Positions 50,906 to 59,960 of a stretch of 60,475 nucleotides of DNA are shown piece by piece (the first letter of the stretch is position 1; each line of letters starts with the position of its first letter). Under the pieces are notes generated by a model. The model did not search any database, was not told the origin of the DNA, and saw only the letters and a program-made list of their open reading frames with translations. The DNA is from Marinosulfonomonas sp. (GTDB taxonomy: Bacteria > Pseudomonadota > Alphaproteobacteria > Rhodobacterales > Rhodobacteraceae), in the NCBI GenBank assembly GCA_015488685.1, contig WFNH01000116.1, forward strand, positions 1-60,475. The letters are read 5' to 3'. The translations under genes and the position numbers were made by a program.

Positions 50906-52267
50906 TTACACCAGTTTGCGGCGACGTGTCACGCGAATATCGAGGTCTGTAATCTTCTTTCGCAGGGTATTTCGGTTGATCCCCAATAGATCCGCACATT
51001 TAGCCTGATTACCTCCCGTGGCCTCTAGCGCGATTTCCAGCAAAGGGCGTTCCATTTCATGCAAAATACGCGGATACAGGCCGGGGGGCGGCAAAGCCCC
51101 GCCATGCAGGTCGAAATAGCGTTGCAAATGGCGCGCAATCGAGGCCGACAGTTTATCCCCTTGCCCGCGCTGCATGACCGGCTCAATTGCCGGTTGTCCA
51201 CCCAGCGCCTGTTCGGCCTCACCCAGAGTGATTTCCGCCTGCCCGCTGGTGGTGGCAAGGCGCTTCAGACAGTTTTCCAATTGGCGCACATTGCCGGGCC
51301 AACTGTAGCTGCGCATCAGTTTCATAGCATCGGGCGACAGAACATGCGTGCCCTCGATATCGGTATTGCGCCCCAGAAAAAATTCGGCCAACAGCGGGAT
51401 ATCGTCAACACGGTCACGCAACGCCGGAACCGCCAGCGATACACCGTTCAGACGGTAAAACAGATCCTGCCTGAAATCGCCTTCCTCCATCTTGGCACCC
51501 AGATCGGCCTGCGTGGTGGCCATGATACGCGGGGAATTGTCGCCCAGCCGGTCCATCAAACGGGCCACCTGCCCCTGAATATTCCATTCCAGATCAGACA
51601 CTTCGTCAAACACCAGCGTGCCGGTGCCCGCACGTGCCAGCATCCGGTCCAGCCCGTCGGGCGTGGTTAAATCGGATGGGTTCACCACCACAAAGGGCAG
51701 CGCGCGCCGGTCGCTGAAATCGTGGATGGTGCGGGCAATCAGGGATTTTCCCGTGCCGCTTTCGCCACTGATCAGCACCGGTAAATCACCATTTACCACC
51801 CGCGCAATCAGCCGGTAGATTTCCTGCATCACACCGGTGCGCCCCACCAGTGGCAATTCGCTTTCGGCCTGCCCGGGACTGTTTGTCGGACTGGCCACGC
51901 GCCGTTTCAACGCCAAGGCCCGCGCACTGCGTTTCATCAGGTCGGGCAGATCAAACGGTTTGGGCAGATAGTCGAACGCCTTGGCCTCGGTCGCTTTGAT
52001 TGCTGTCATAATGGTGTTCTGGGCCGAGATCACGATCACCGGCAATTCATCCCGTGCCTCGCTGATTTTAGGCAGCATTTCCAGCCCGTTACCATCCGGC
52101 ATGACCACATCCGAGATGACCAGATCGCCCTTGCCTTCCTCGACCCAGCGCATCAGCGTGACCAGCGACGATGTGGCATGCACCTTGCACCCCGCCCGCG
52201 TGAAGGCCTGCGTTAACACCGTGCGGATCGTGCGGTCGTCGTCAGCAATCAATACTGTGCCATCCAT
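50906..52267 (-). CDS. ntrC: Nitrogen regulator NtrC
   Basis: A 453-residue response regulator. Receiver Asp lies in [21 protein letters not shown]+ Walker A is [17 protein letters not shown] and Walker [14 protein letters not shown]; the Fis HTH is [20 protein letters not shown]. The GAFTGA loop is missing (the region reads [20 protein letters not shown]). In Rhodobacter capsulatus NtrC, which also lacks it, activation works with the housekeeping sigma factor; the same is expected here. It abuts ntrB with no spacer. Confidence 0.95.
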   Translation of the reverse strand: MDGTVLIADDDRTIRTVLTQAFTRAGCKVHATSSLVTLMRWVEEGKGDLVISDVVMPDGNGLEMLPKISEARDELPVIVISAQNTIMTAIKATEAKAFDYLPKPFDLPDLMKRSARALALKRRVASPTNSPGQAESELPLVGRTGVMQEIYRLIARVVNGDLPVLISGESGTGKSLIARTIHDFSDRRALPFVVVNPSDLTTPDGLDRMLARAGTGTLVFDEVSDLEWNIQGQVARLMDRLGDNSPRIMATTQADLGAKMEEGDFRQDLFYRLNGVSLAVPALRDRVDDIPLLAEFFLGRNTDIEGTHVLSPDAMKLMRSYSWPGNVRQLENCLKRLATTSGQAEITLGEAEQALGGQPAIEPVMQRGQGDKLSASIARHLQRYFDLHGGALPPPGLYPRILHEMERPLLEIALEATGGNQAKCADLLGINRNTLRKKITDLDIRVTRRRKLV

Positions 52268-53335
52268 CTATTCGGCTCCTTTATCGGCGGGGGCTTTGGG
52301 CAGGGAAATGCGAAACACCGTGTGGCCAGACTCGGATTCAACCGAAATCCATCCCTCGTGTTCGGCAATGATTTTCGACACCAGTGCCAGCCCTAGTCCG
52401 GTGCCGTTTTCGCGCCCCGACACGAACGGGTCGAACACATCATTGGCAATATCGGGCGGCAGGCCCGGGCCGTTGTCGATAATTTCCACCAGAATGGGCA
52501 AAGGTGCGCCGCTGCCGTCACTGCGGCGCAGACGCAAACCGTTGTCAAAACCGGTGCGGATACGGATCACCCCGCCCGCCTTGGGCGCGGCTTGGGCCGC
52601 GTTTTTCAACAGGTTCAGCACCACTTGCATCAATTGGTCCGCATCGGCCCATGTGGGCGGCAAGGAGGGATCATATTCCTCGATGATCTTCATGTGCGCC
52701 GCGAACCCCACCTGTGCCGAAATGCGGGCGCGATCAACCACATCATGGATATTGACCACGCGGCGGTTGGGCGGTGACAGGTTGCCGAACTGTTCCACCT
52801 GATCCAGCAGGGCGACAATTCGTCTGGCCTCGGACACGATAAGGTCTGTCATTTCAAGGTCTTGCGGCGGCAGGTTCATGGCCAGAAGTTGCGCGGCACC
52901 GGTGATGCCCGCCAGCGGGTTCTTGATTTCATGGGCCAGCATTTCGGCCATGCCGATAGCGGATTTGGCGGCGGATTTGGACGCCGGTCCACCGCCGCCA
53001 TCCTTGTTCTGGCGGGGGATGATCAGCATCAACAGGCGCGGATCATCCGGTGCCATCGGCGTGATCTGGATATTGCACCGCTGGGGGGGGCGACCCCGGT
53101 GGGCAGCTTCGACATCGTTGATAAACAGCGGCCCATGCGTGCGTCGCACCCGCTGGATCGATTCCAGCAAGGGCGCGTTGATTGTCAAACGGTCGCCGGC
53201 CTGTTTGCCTGTTAGCGACTTGGCCGAGGTCACAAGTAACCCTTCGGCAGCAGGGTTAACGGCGGTGATGGTATTGTCTGTGTCAATCAGCAGCGCCGGC
53301 GTTGGCAGAGCATTCCAGAGGCTTGCAAAGCTCAT
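52268..53335 (-). CDS. ntrB: Nitrogen sensor kinase NtrB
   Basis: A 355-residue soluble histidine kinase. N-terminal PAS ([20 protein letters not shown]), H-box [20 protein letters not shown] with the phosphorylated His, N-box and G-boxes ([47 protein letters not shown]). It phosphorylates NtrC under nitrogen limitation, controlled by PII. Its ATG overlaps the stop of dusB (4 bases), the classic alphaproteobacterial arrangement. Confidence 0.96.
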   Translation of the reverse strand: MSFASLWNALPTPALLIDTDNTITAVNPAAEGLLVTSAKSLTGKQAGDRLTINAPLLESIQRVRRTHGPLFINDVEAAHRGRPPQRCNIQITPMAPDDPRLLMLIIPRQNKDGGGGPASKSAAKSAIGMAEMLAHEIKNPLAGITGAAQLLAMNLPPQDLEMTDLIVSEARRIVALLDQVEQFGNLSPPNRRVVNIHDVVDRARISAQVGFAAHMKIIEEYDPSLPPTWADADQLMQVVLNLLKNAAQAAPKAGGVIRIRTGFDNGLRLRRSDGSGAPLPILVEIIDNGPGLPPDIANDVFDPFVSGRENGTGLGLALVSKIIAEHEGWISVESESGHTVFRISLPKAPADKGAE

Positions 53336-54312
53336 GCTGCCTGCCTTTCGCCTGTCAGGGCATCGGGCAAAAGGGACAGGACTGTTGCCGGGTCAACTTC
53401 GGTCAGCAGACGTTTACGCATATCAGGCGGGGTGCCTGCGCGGTCCATATACCAGCCCAGATGTTTGCGTGCGTTGCGGTTGCCCATTTTGATGCCGTAA
53501 AACCCGATCATCGCCTCGTAATGTTCGGCCACCAGATCGACCAGCGCCGTCTCTGTCGGGATCACAGGGGGCGGCGTGCCATACAGGTCGGCGGCGATTT
53601 CGGCCAATCGCCAAGGTGCGCCCTGCGCCCCGCGTCCGACCATCACGCCATCCGCGCCCGAGGATTGCAGGGCCGCGCGCGCATCCGCGCTGGTTCTAAT
53701 GTCGCCATTGGCGATAACGGGGATGTTGACCGCCTGTTTGATCGGCGCGATGGCGGCCCAATCTGCGCGGCCTTTATAGAACTGGCAACGGGTGCGGCCG
53801 TGAATGGTGATCATCTGGATGCCCGCATTTTCAGCGCGCTGTGCCAACGTGGTGGCGTTCAGGCTGGCGTCATCCCAGCCCAGACGGGTTTTCAGCGTCA
53901 CCGGCACATCCACCGCCCCGACTACGGCGTCAATCAGGCGCAATGCATGGTCCAGATCGCGCATCAGGGCCGAGCCGGAATAGCCACTGACCACTTTTTT
54001 TGCCGGACACCCCATGTTGATATCAATGATCCGCGCCCCGTTTGCCGCCACCACACGGGCCGCTTCGGCAATCGGCTCAGGCTCGCGGCCGGCCAGTTGT
54101 ACGGCGGTGTTTTCCTCATTCAGCCCCAATTCCGCCTTTTCCCGCACGCCGCGCTTGCCGACCAGCATTTCAAAGCTGTCAACCATTTCGCTGACCACCA
54201 GCCCCGCCCCGAAACGCGACACCAGGCGGCGGAACGGCAGGTCCGTGATACCGGCCAGCGGAGACAGAAAGACCGGTGGGTCCAATGCGAGGTTTGCCAG
54301 TTTTATGGTCAA
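53332..54312 (-). CDS. dusB: tRNA-dihydrouridine synthase (DusB/NifR3)
   Basis: A 326-residue FMN enzyme that reduces uridine in tRNA D-loops. Signatures: [20 protein letters not shown], the catalytic Cys in [55 protein letters not shown], and [16 protein letters not shown] 54312 is the chosen start since family similarity begins immediately after it; the longer frame (from 54417) would add 35 unrelated residues across a palindromic repeat. It heads the ntr operon, as nifR3 does in Rhodobacter. Confidence 0.94.
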   Translation of the reverse strand: MTIKLANLALDPPVFLSPLAGITDLPFRRLVSRFGAGLVVSEMVDSFEMLVGKRGVREKAELGLNEENTAVQLAGREPEPIAEAARVVAANGARIIDINMGCPAKKVVSGYSGSALMRDLDHALRLIDAVVGAVDVPVTLKTRLGWDDASLNATTLAQRAENAGIQMITIHGRTRCQFYKGRADWAAIAPIKQAVNIPVIANGDIRTSADARAALQSSGADGVMVGRGAQGAPWRLAEIAADLYGTPPPVIPTETALVDLVAEHYEAMIGFYGIKMGNRNARKHLGWYMDRAGTPPDMRKRLLTEVDPATVLSLLPDALTGERQAA

Positions 54313-54381
54313 ATGCCTAATCCTTGTGCAGTTGCACCTGATTAACGGCGGGCGGCAGGAAAAGCAAATCACGACAGGGTA

Positions 54382-54426
54382 AAAATCTTGCAAAGATTTT
54401 GGGCAAGAAATTTTCAAAATTTCTTG
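54382..54426. repeat. Double palindrome between dusB and ispDF
   Basis: AAAATCTT-GCA-AAGATTTT (54382-54400) and CAAGAAATTTT-C-AAAATTTCTTG (54404-54426) are two perfect palindromes side by side, in the divergent promoter region. They are AT-rich, unlike the neighbours. They could be operator sites, or an extragenic repeat of the AAAATTT type. Confidence 0.6.
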
Positions 54427-54467
54427 GCGGCTTGCCAGCGGGGTGACAAGAACCTAAACCACATCCC

Positions 54468-55592
54468 ATGAAAACAGCCGCCATCATCGTTGCCGCAGGC
54501 CGTGGCCTTCGCGCCGGAGGGGATTTGCCCAAGCAATTCCAGCCCCTGCGCGGGCGCATGGTGCTGGAACATACCATCGCCGCTTTTGCCCGTCATCCGC
54601 AGGTCGGCCAGATCATTCTGGTGATCAACCCCGATGATCAAAACCTGTTGCCAACCCTGCCCGAAGTGGAACTGGTGAATGGCGGCAAAACGCGGGATGC
54701 CTCGGTGCAGGCGGGCCTGAAGGCGGCCAAAGGTTCCGATCTGGTGCTGATCCATGACGCCGCCCGCCCTCTGGTGTCGCAGCGGATCATAACGGATGTT
54801 CTGGACGCGCTGAAAACCCATGCAGGTGCCGCCCCCGCCCTGCCCGTCACCGATGCCTTGTGGCGTGGTCTGGATGGTCAGGTGCAGGCCCCGCAGTCAC
54901 GCGACGGGCTGCTTCGGGCACAGACACCGCAAGGATTTCATCTGGACCAGATCATTGCGGCCCACGCTGCCCATTCCGGCGGGGCGCTGGATGATGTCGA
55001 GGTGGCCCTCGCTGCCGGGCTGGATGTGGCGATTGTGACGGGGGACGAGGCGAATATGAAAATCACCATGCCCGAGGATTTCACCCGCGCAGAGCAAATG
55101 ATGGAGCAGGATATGGATATACGGCTGGGCAACGGATACGATGTGCACCGGTTTTGTGATGGCGACCATGTGGTGCTGTGCGGGGTGAATGTGCCGCATA
55201 CACACGGGCTGGACGGCCATTCGGACGCCGATGTCGGGATGCACGCGGTGACGGATGCGATTTACGGGGCGCTGGCGATGGGCGACATCGGCCAGCATTT
55301 TCCGCCGAGTGGTCCGCGGTGGAAGGGGGCGGCCTCGCATATCTTCCTTGAACATGCGGTGAAACTGGCGGCTGATCACGGCTTTGCCATTTCCAACGTC
55401 GATTGCACGCTGGTCTGCGAAATGCCCAAGATCGGCCCGCATGCGGTGGCAATGCGCACAGAAATGGCGCGGATCATGGGGATGGATATGGGGCGCGTCA
55501 GTGTCAAGGCCACCACCTCCGAACAACTGGGCTTTACGGGGCGCAAAGAAGGGATTGCGGCGCTGGCCACCGTGACTTTGGTGAAGGCATGA
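54468..55592 (+). CDS. ispDF: Bifunctional IspD/IspF of the MEP isoprenoid pathway
   Basis: A 374-residue fusion. Residues 1-~215 are the cytidylyltransferase IspD ([52 protein letters not shown]). Residues ~220-374 are the 2-C-methyl-erythritol 2,4-cyclodiphosphate synthase IspF ([45 protein letters not shown]-type core and [18 protein letters not shown]). It catalyses two non-consecutive steps in making IPP/DMAPP. Such fusions are typical of alphaproteobacteria. It overlaps pgpA by four bases. Confidence 0.96.
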   Translation: MKTAAIIVAAGRGLRAGGDLPKQFQPLRGRMVLEHTIAAFARHPQVGQIILVINPDDQNLLPTLPEVELVNGGKTRDASVQAGLKAAKGSDLVLIHDAARPLVSQRIITDVLDALKTHAGAAPALPVTDALWRGLDGQVQAPQSRDGLLRAQTPQGFHLDQIIAAHAAHSGGALDDVEVALAAGLDVAIVTGDEANMKITMPEDFTRAEQMMEQDMDIRLGNGYDVHRFCDGDHVVLCGVNVPHTHGLDGHSDADVGMHAVTDAIYGALAMGDIGQHFPPSGPRWKGAASHIFLEHAVKLAADHGFAISNVDCTLVCEMPKIGPHAVAMRTEMARIMGMDMGRVSVKATTSEQLGFTGRKEGIAALATVTLVKA

Positions 55593-56083
55593 GCAAACTG
55601 ATCGCAACCTTTTTCTATGTCGGCCTGATCCGCCCAGCACCGGGCACATGGGGGTCGGCAGCGGCTATTCCGGTGGGCTATCTGATCCATGTCGCCGGAG
55701 GCTTTCCGGCGCTGCTGATTGCCACTATGGTGGTGTTTTTTATCGGCTGGTGGGCCACGACCGAGGAAACCAAGGGCAAGGAAAACCACGACCCAAGCGA
55801 GATCGTGATCGACGAAGTTGCGGGCCAGTGGATTGCCCTGCTGCCGGTGTCGGGCGGCCTGTGGTTTGCGGGGGTTGACCCGTGGCTGTTCCCCTACCCC
55901 GGCTGGGTCACGGCGTTTTTGATGTTCCGGCTGTTTGACATTTGGAAACCCGGCCCTGTAGGCTGGGCCGACCGTAAATCAACCGCATTGGGCGTGATGC
56001 TGGACGATGTGATCGCGGGGCTGATGGCGGCTGTGGTGGTGCTGGCGGCAGCGGCGTTTGCGCATGGGGTGCTGATGCAATGA
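55589..56083 (+). CDS. pgpA: Phosphatidylglycerophosphatase A
   Basis: A 164-residue membrane phosphatase that makes phosphatidylglycerol. Signatures: [36 protein letters not shown] (metal-binding Asp/Glu), [20 protein letters not shown], and [16 protein letters not shown] 55589 overlaps the ispDF stop (ATGA) and is the natural start. Overlap with the next gene indicates one operon ispDF-pgpA-pncC. Confidence 0.95.
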   Translation: MSKLIATFFYVGLIRPAPGTWGSAAAIPVGYLIHVAGGFPALLIATMVVFFIGWWATTEETKGKENHDPSEIVIDEVAGQWIALLPVSGGLWFAGVDPWLFPYPGWVTAFLMFRLFDIWKPGPVGWADRKSTALGVMLDDVIAGLMAAVVVLAAAAFAHGVLMQ

Positions 56084-56568
56084 GCCTTGCGGCCAAAGTG
56101 CTGGCAGCCTGCCGCGAACGTGGCCTGATGGTGGCGACAGCCGAAAGCTGCACCGGCGGCATGGTGGCGGCGGCATTGACCGAAGTGGCTGGATCATCGG
56201 ATGTATTTGAACGCGGGTTTGTGACCTACTCCAATGCCGCCAAGCAGGATATGCTGGGGGTTTCGGGGGATACGCTGGAACAGTTTGGCGCGGTATCGGA
56301 ACCTGTAGCACGGGAAATGGTCGATGGCGCATTGCGCCAGTCAAAGGCTAATCTGGCGGTGTCGATCACCGGCATTGCAGGGCCTGGCCCGTCGGAAAAC
56401 AAACCCGAGGGGCGGGTGTGTTTCGGGCTGGCTGTGGACGGGGAAACAGCGGTGGAAACGGTGGAATTTGGCGCCTTGGGTCGGGAAAATGTGCGTTTGG
56501 CGGCAAGAGATCACGCGTTGGGATTGCTGTTAAAAGCTGTCATCCCCGCAAACGCGGGGACCTCCTGA
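56080..56568 (+). CDS. pncC: Nicotinamide-nucleotide amidohydrolase (CinA C-terminal domain type)
   Basis: A 162-residue stand-alone CinA domain that deamidates NMN to nicotinate mononucleotide. Motifs: GLMVATAESCTGGMVAAALT with the catalytic Ser, FERGFVTYSNAAKQDMLGVS, AVSEPVAREMVDGAL and VSITGIAGPGPSENKPEGRV CFG. The last nine residues, VIPANAGTS, are encoded by the extragenic repeat at 56539-56613, so the original C-terminus was replaced or extended by the repeat. Confidence 0.93.
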   Translation: MSLAAKVLAACRERGLMVATAESCTGGMVAAALTEVAGSSDVFERGFVTYSNAAKQDMLGVSGDTLEQFGAVSEPVAREMVDGALRQSKANLAVSITGIAGPGPSENKPEGRVCFGLAVDGETAVETVEFGALGRENVRLAARDHALGLLLKAVIPANAGTS

Positions 56569-56613
56569 AACGGAGCGCATTCCTGTTGGGGCCCCCGCGT
56601 TCGCGGGGATGAC
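56539..56613. repeat. Inverted extragenic repeat (GTCATCCCCGC... type)
   Basis: GTCATCCCCGC at 56539 and GCGGGGATGAC ending at 56613 are inverted ends; inside, AACGCGGGG(A)CC and GGCCCCCGCGTT also pair. This forms a ~75-base two-armed palindrome that spans the end of pncC and the gap before the next gene. The GTCATcCCCGC-A/G-aacGCGGGGA motif is a very widespread bacterial extragenic repeat. Confidence 0.88.
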
Positions 56614-56618
56614 ATGCG

Positions 56619-57065
56619 TTAGCCGTACAGTTCTTTCGCCCGCGCCTCGAATGCGCCCATCGTGCGGCGCACGGCTTCGCCGAACACCACGCCGATCAGT
56701 TTTTGCAAAATCGCGTTCTTGAATTCGAAATCGACGAAAAACTGTACCTCGCAGCCCCCTTCCGGCAGATCGGTAAACCGCCAGTTGGAAATCATGTATT
56801 TGAACGGCCCGTCCAGATATTCGGTATCAATGGTCTTGTTCTTTTCCGACAGCTTCACACGGCTGCCAAACCGTTCGCGAAACACCTTGAAGGAAATCAC
56901 CAGATCGGCCTCGAGCAGTTCGTAATCGCCCATATCCTTGCGACTGCGGATACGCGCGGCAGATATCCACGGCAGGAATTTTGGATAGGCCATCACGTCG
57001 GAGGCCAGCGCATACATTTGCGCGGCGGTATAGGGCATGACCTTCTTTTCCGTCTGGGTGGGCAT
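56619..57065 (-). CDS. RatA/COQ10-like SRPBCC protein
   Basis: A 148-residue START-like lipid-binding domain: VMPYTAAQMYALASDVMAYP at the start, FLPWISAARIRSRKD, and the C-terminal VDFEFKNAILQKLIGVVFGE. In mitochondria and alphaproteobacteria this family (COQ10) binds ubiquinone and supports respiration; in E. coli the homologue RatA is said to bind 50S subunits. Given respiratory lifestyle, the quinone role is favoured. Divergent from the purine phosphoribosyltransferase gene by 68 bases. Confidence 0.9.
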   Translation of the reverse strand: MPTQTEKKVMPYTAAQMYALASDVMAYPKFLPWISAARIRSRKDMGDYELLEADLVISFKVFRERFGSRVKLSEKNKTIDTEYLDGPFKYMISNWRFTDLPEGGCEVQFFVDFEFKNAILQKLIGVVFGEAVRRTMGAFEARAKELYG

Positions 57066-57133
57066 TTTTCCTGTTCCCCTGATCCTTTTTTATGCCATTA
57101 AGTGAATATATCGGGAAAGTTCAAGGAAACATT

Positions 57134-57670
57134 ATGCCAACGCGACCCTATGTCATCGACGAAATGATCTCGGCCAAAACCATCGCTGCCCGGATCGAGG
57201 ATCTGGCCCGCGAAATCCATGACGCATTCGAGGGCACCGACAAACTGGTTGTGGTTGGCCTGCTGCGCGGCTCATTCGTGTTTATCGCCGATCTGGTGCG
57301 TGAGCTGGACCTGCCGGTCGAGGTGGATTTTCTGGAAGCGTCATCCTATGGCGATGGCACCGAATCCAGCCGTGAAGTGAAAATTATGAAGGATTTGCGT
57401 GGAAAAATCGGCGGACGCGATGTTTTGCTGGTCGAGGATATTGTCGATACCGGTTTCACCCTGAAACATGTGGTTGGCCTGTTGAATGCACGCAAACCGG
57501 CGCATATGAAAACCATTGCCCTGCTGAACAAACAATCACGGCGCGAGGTCGATATAAATGCCGACTGGGTCGGCTTTGAGATTCCGGATGAATTTGTGGT
57601 TGGATATGGCATTGATTTTGCCCAGAGAAACCGCAACCTTCCCTTTATTGGAAAAGTTAGGTTTACATAA
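57134..57670 (+). CDS. hpt: Hypoxanthine phosphoribosyltransferase
   Basis: A 178-residue type I phosphoribosyltransferase that salvages hypoxanthine (and guanine) with PRPP. Signatures: [19 protein letters not shown] (PPi loop), [15 protein letters not shown] (flexible loop), and the PRPP motif [18 protein letters not shown], with [20 protein letters not shown] at the C-terminus. ATG 57134 has AAGGAAA ahead and gives the normal length. Confidence 0.95.
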   Translation: MPTRPYVIDEMISAKTIAARIEDLAREIHDAFEGTDKLVVVGLLRGSFVFIADLVRELDLPVEVDFLEASSYGDGTESSREVKIMKDLRGKIGGRDVLLVEDIVDTGFTLKHVVGLLNARKPAHMKTIALLNKQSRREVDINADWVGFEIPDEFVVGYGIDFAQRNRNLPFIGKVRFT

Positions 57671-57916
57671 AATCGCAACTGGCACGAGAAAGCAGCAAGA
57701 GACTGGTTAGATATAAATTTCAGTTAGTGGGCCGGATAAAATATGGGTATTCCCTTTTTGATTTCGTTATTGCCTTAAATATAAATAAAACGTTATTCAT
57801 CAATGCGATAAGAGACATATTTACGGGGATTAATGCCGCTCCTATCTTCGCGATGTTGTGTTTTTACCGGTATATATGGTAACAATTGGAAATTATCTCA
57901 TTCCAAGGGACTCATT

Positions 57917-58888
57917 ATGAAACGACCTTTCCTAATTGCGATCGGAGCCGCTTTAATCTCGACAAATTCGGCCTTGGCGAAACCGGAACAGCGCCCCTTG
58001 TTTTCTCTGGGAGGAGTGGGCATTTCCGGGTATGCTGATTTATCCTATTATGATGATGAAACTGACTCCGGCACTTTTGGGCGTGCGGATTTCGACTTGA
58101 CCTACCAGCCCAACCATTCACCATCCTCGTTTTCATTGGGATTTTCGCTTGGATTTGATGGCGCAAAAGAATGGCACAACGGCAGTATTAACACCGGTGT
58201 TTTCTATCCTGCTGTTGTGTTTGATTTTGGAGATAGTGGTAAACTTTCCGTCGGGGGACCGCGTTCTGTTATGAACCGCGGGTATATACCCACCCACATT
58301 TTTGCCTTGAATAGCCGTCTGGATTTACAGCTTTCTCCGTATACCGGCTCAATAGTATCCTATCTGGCGCTGGCCGGAAATTTCCATCCCTATGGAATCC
58401 GCTATGATGCGTCGCTGGGAAATACCAATGTCGGAATATCGTTTAACCAGATCAGCGATTCAGGATTGGACGCTGATTTCTATGCACTGGCGTTTTCCCA
58501 CGAGTTTGCGGCAAACGGCCGTATCCCCGAGATGAATCTATTCGGCGCAGTTGAACGGATTGACAGCGCCGGAATGAATACCCGGAACTACACCTTGGGG
58601 GTCGAGGCCAGCTTTGATAGTCTGGATATAGGACTGCGTTTCGATAATCGTAATCTGCCTGCGGATACCCGCGCAACCGAACTCTATGGCAGGATGCAAT
58701 TCAATCACGCTTTATCTGCATCCGCTTCTGTAATAAACCTTGATGTCGGGGCTGGCAGCAATGCCAGGATTTACGGTGTTGCCGTAGAATATCTGTTGGT
58801 GAACAACACCTATATCAATGCAAGCTATTCAGATGGAAATAATGGAGTCCCGCGGAACCTCGGCATGTCTATCGGTTGGCGGTTCTAG
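57917..58888 (+). CDS. Porin-like outer-membrane beta-barrel protein
   Basis: A 323-residue precursor with signal peptide MKRPFLIAIGAALISTNSAL (cleaved after ALA). The mature part alternates short amphipathic strands (ISGYADLSYYDDETDSG, RADFDLTYQP, SFSLGFSLGFDG) and ends in GWRF, an aromatic C-terminus typical of proteins folded by Bam. The C-terminal Phe supports outer-membrane location. No close family recognised; resembles Rhodobacterales porin-type hypothetical proteins. AT-rich 246-base upstream region (57671-57916) shows no other gene. Confidence 0.75.
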   Translation: MKRPFLIAIGAALISTNSALAKPEQRPLFSLGGVGISGYADLSYYDDETDSGTFGRADFDLTYQPNHSPSSFSLGFSLGFDGAKEWHNGSINTGVFYPAVVFDFGDSGKLSVGGPRSVMNRGYIPTHIFALNSRLDLQLSPYTGSIVSYLALAGNFHPYGIRYDASLGNTNVGISFNQISDSGLDADFYALAFSHEFAANGRIPEMNLFGAVERIDSAGMNTRNYTLGVEASFDSLDIGLRFDNRNLPADTRATELYGRMQFNHALSASASVINLDVGAGSNARIYGVAVEYLLVNNTYINASYSDGNNGVPRNLGMSIGWRF

Positions 58889-58906
58889 TATGACCCGGAT
58901 GATAAA

Positions 58907-59092
58907 TTGAATATCTGGCAATTGTTGCGTATGGCCAAATGGGCGCGCCATCCGCCTGGTGAAAAGCGGGTAAAACTGGTGTTGGCTGTCATATTGATCT
59001 GCCTTGTTCTATATGCAATCGAACGTTGGATTGGCGTGCCTGACTGGTTGCAACTTGAACCCCAAAGGCGCTTTCGTTTACCACGCCCATAA
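58907..59092 (+). CDS. Small membrane protein conserved in Rhodobacterales (61 residues)
   Basis: A TTG-started frame with a soluble start LLRMAKWARHPPGEKRVK, one TM helix (LVLAVILICLVLYAIERWIG) and a short basic tail. The motif LLRMA+WARHPP is one I recognise from small proteins in related genomes. No function known. It lies between the porin-like gene and the ClpP-like gene. Confidence 0.7.
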   Translation: MNIWQLLRMAKWARHPPGEKRVKLVLAVILICLVLYAIERWIGVPDWLQLEPQRRFRLPRP

Positions 59093-59136
59093 GCCCCGTT
59101 ACAGACAATTCCCGTTTTTTCATCTAAACTGCCAGA

Positions 59137-59958
59137 ATGCAACGTTTCGTGAAAAGCCATTGGCAAGGGATGTTACCGGCCTTTCTGTCCTTATTTGTTA
59201 CTTTAATTGGATTAAGGGTGATTATTCACCTGCTCTATAGTGCTGTTCCCGGTACAATTTCCTATTTTGGAATTGTGCTGCTATTTGCAGCAGATGCGAG
59301 TGTAATAATCTGGCAAATCACAGGCACATTACGCGCATGTGAAAGCCGAATGCGCAAAAGTGGTGATACATTTCTTTATTGGGGCAGTTATGGCGCTTCT
59401 GTTGCAGCCGTTGTGATTATGGTTTTTGATCTCGCAACAATTCTATCATTGAAAACCGGCTCAAACCCTGTTCCAGTTCCGCCCAAAGTGGCCTTAGCTG
59501 TTCAGGGCGATGCCGTTTTGATAAACGGCATTATTGATTTCGCAACATACAATGCTTTGAAAACGCTATTAGAAAATGTACCGGCATCAATAAGAACGGT
59601 ACGCCTGAACAGCAACGGCGGGCGGATATATGCCGCGCGTGGGATCGCCAGAATTCTGATTGACCACAGACTGGATACAGAGGTTGAAATGCGTTGCCTT
59701 TCCGCCTGCACTTTGGTTTTTCTTGCTGGCAATCGGCGAAAGCTGCGGGAAGGGGCGCAACTGGGGTTTCACCAATATGCCCAAGCCAGCGATGTTCCTT
59801 TGCTGGACACAGCAGAAGAGCAGGAAAAGGACCGGCAATTCCTTAAGGCGCGTGGCGTTTCTGATAGCTTCCTTAGGAAATTGTTTCAGGCAGAACACGA
59901 TGAAATCTGGTTTCCAGAGCGGCAGGAATTAGTGGCTGCCGGTGTCATTACGGACTGA
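59137..59958 (+). CDS. Membrane-anchored ClpP/crotonase-fold protein
   Basis: A 273-residue protein with three N-terminal TM helices (residues ~10-35, 43-65, 85-110) and a C-terminal periplasmic domain of the ClpP-like fold (COG3904 type). Key parts: LNSNGGRIYAARGIARILID (oxyanion-hole Gly-Gly), then MRCLSACTLVFLAGNRRKLR with the probable nucleophile Ser in LSAC, then AQLGFHQYAQ with the catalytic His. The serine-histidine arrangement suggests proteolysis of a membrane or periplasmic substrate, unidentified. Confidence 0.82.
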   Translation: MQRFVKSHWQGMLPAFLSLFVTLIGLRVIIHLLYSAVPGTISYFGIVLLFAADASVIIWQITGTLRACESRMRKSGDTFLYWGSYGASVAAVVIMVFDLATILSLKTGSNPVPVPPKVALAVQGDAVLINGIIDFATYNALKTLLENVPASIRTVRLNSNGGRIYAARGIARILIDHRLDTEVEMRCLSACTLVFLAGNRRKLREGAQLGFHQYAQASDVPLLDTAEEQEKDRQFLKARGVSDSFLRKLFQAEHDEIWFPERQELVAAGVITD

Positions 59959-59960
59959 CC

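Noticed and set aside
54313-54417. 35-residue N-terminal extension of dusB
   Set aside because: It is encoded partly by a palindromic repeat and has no similarity to the family, whose sequence starts just after TTG 54312.
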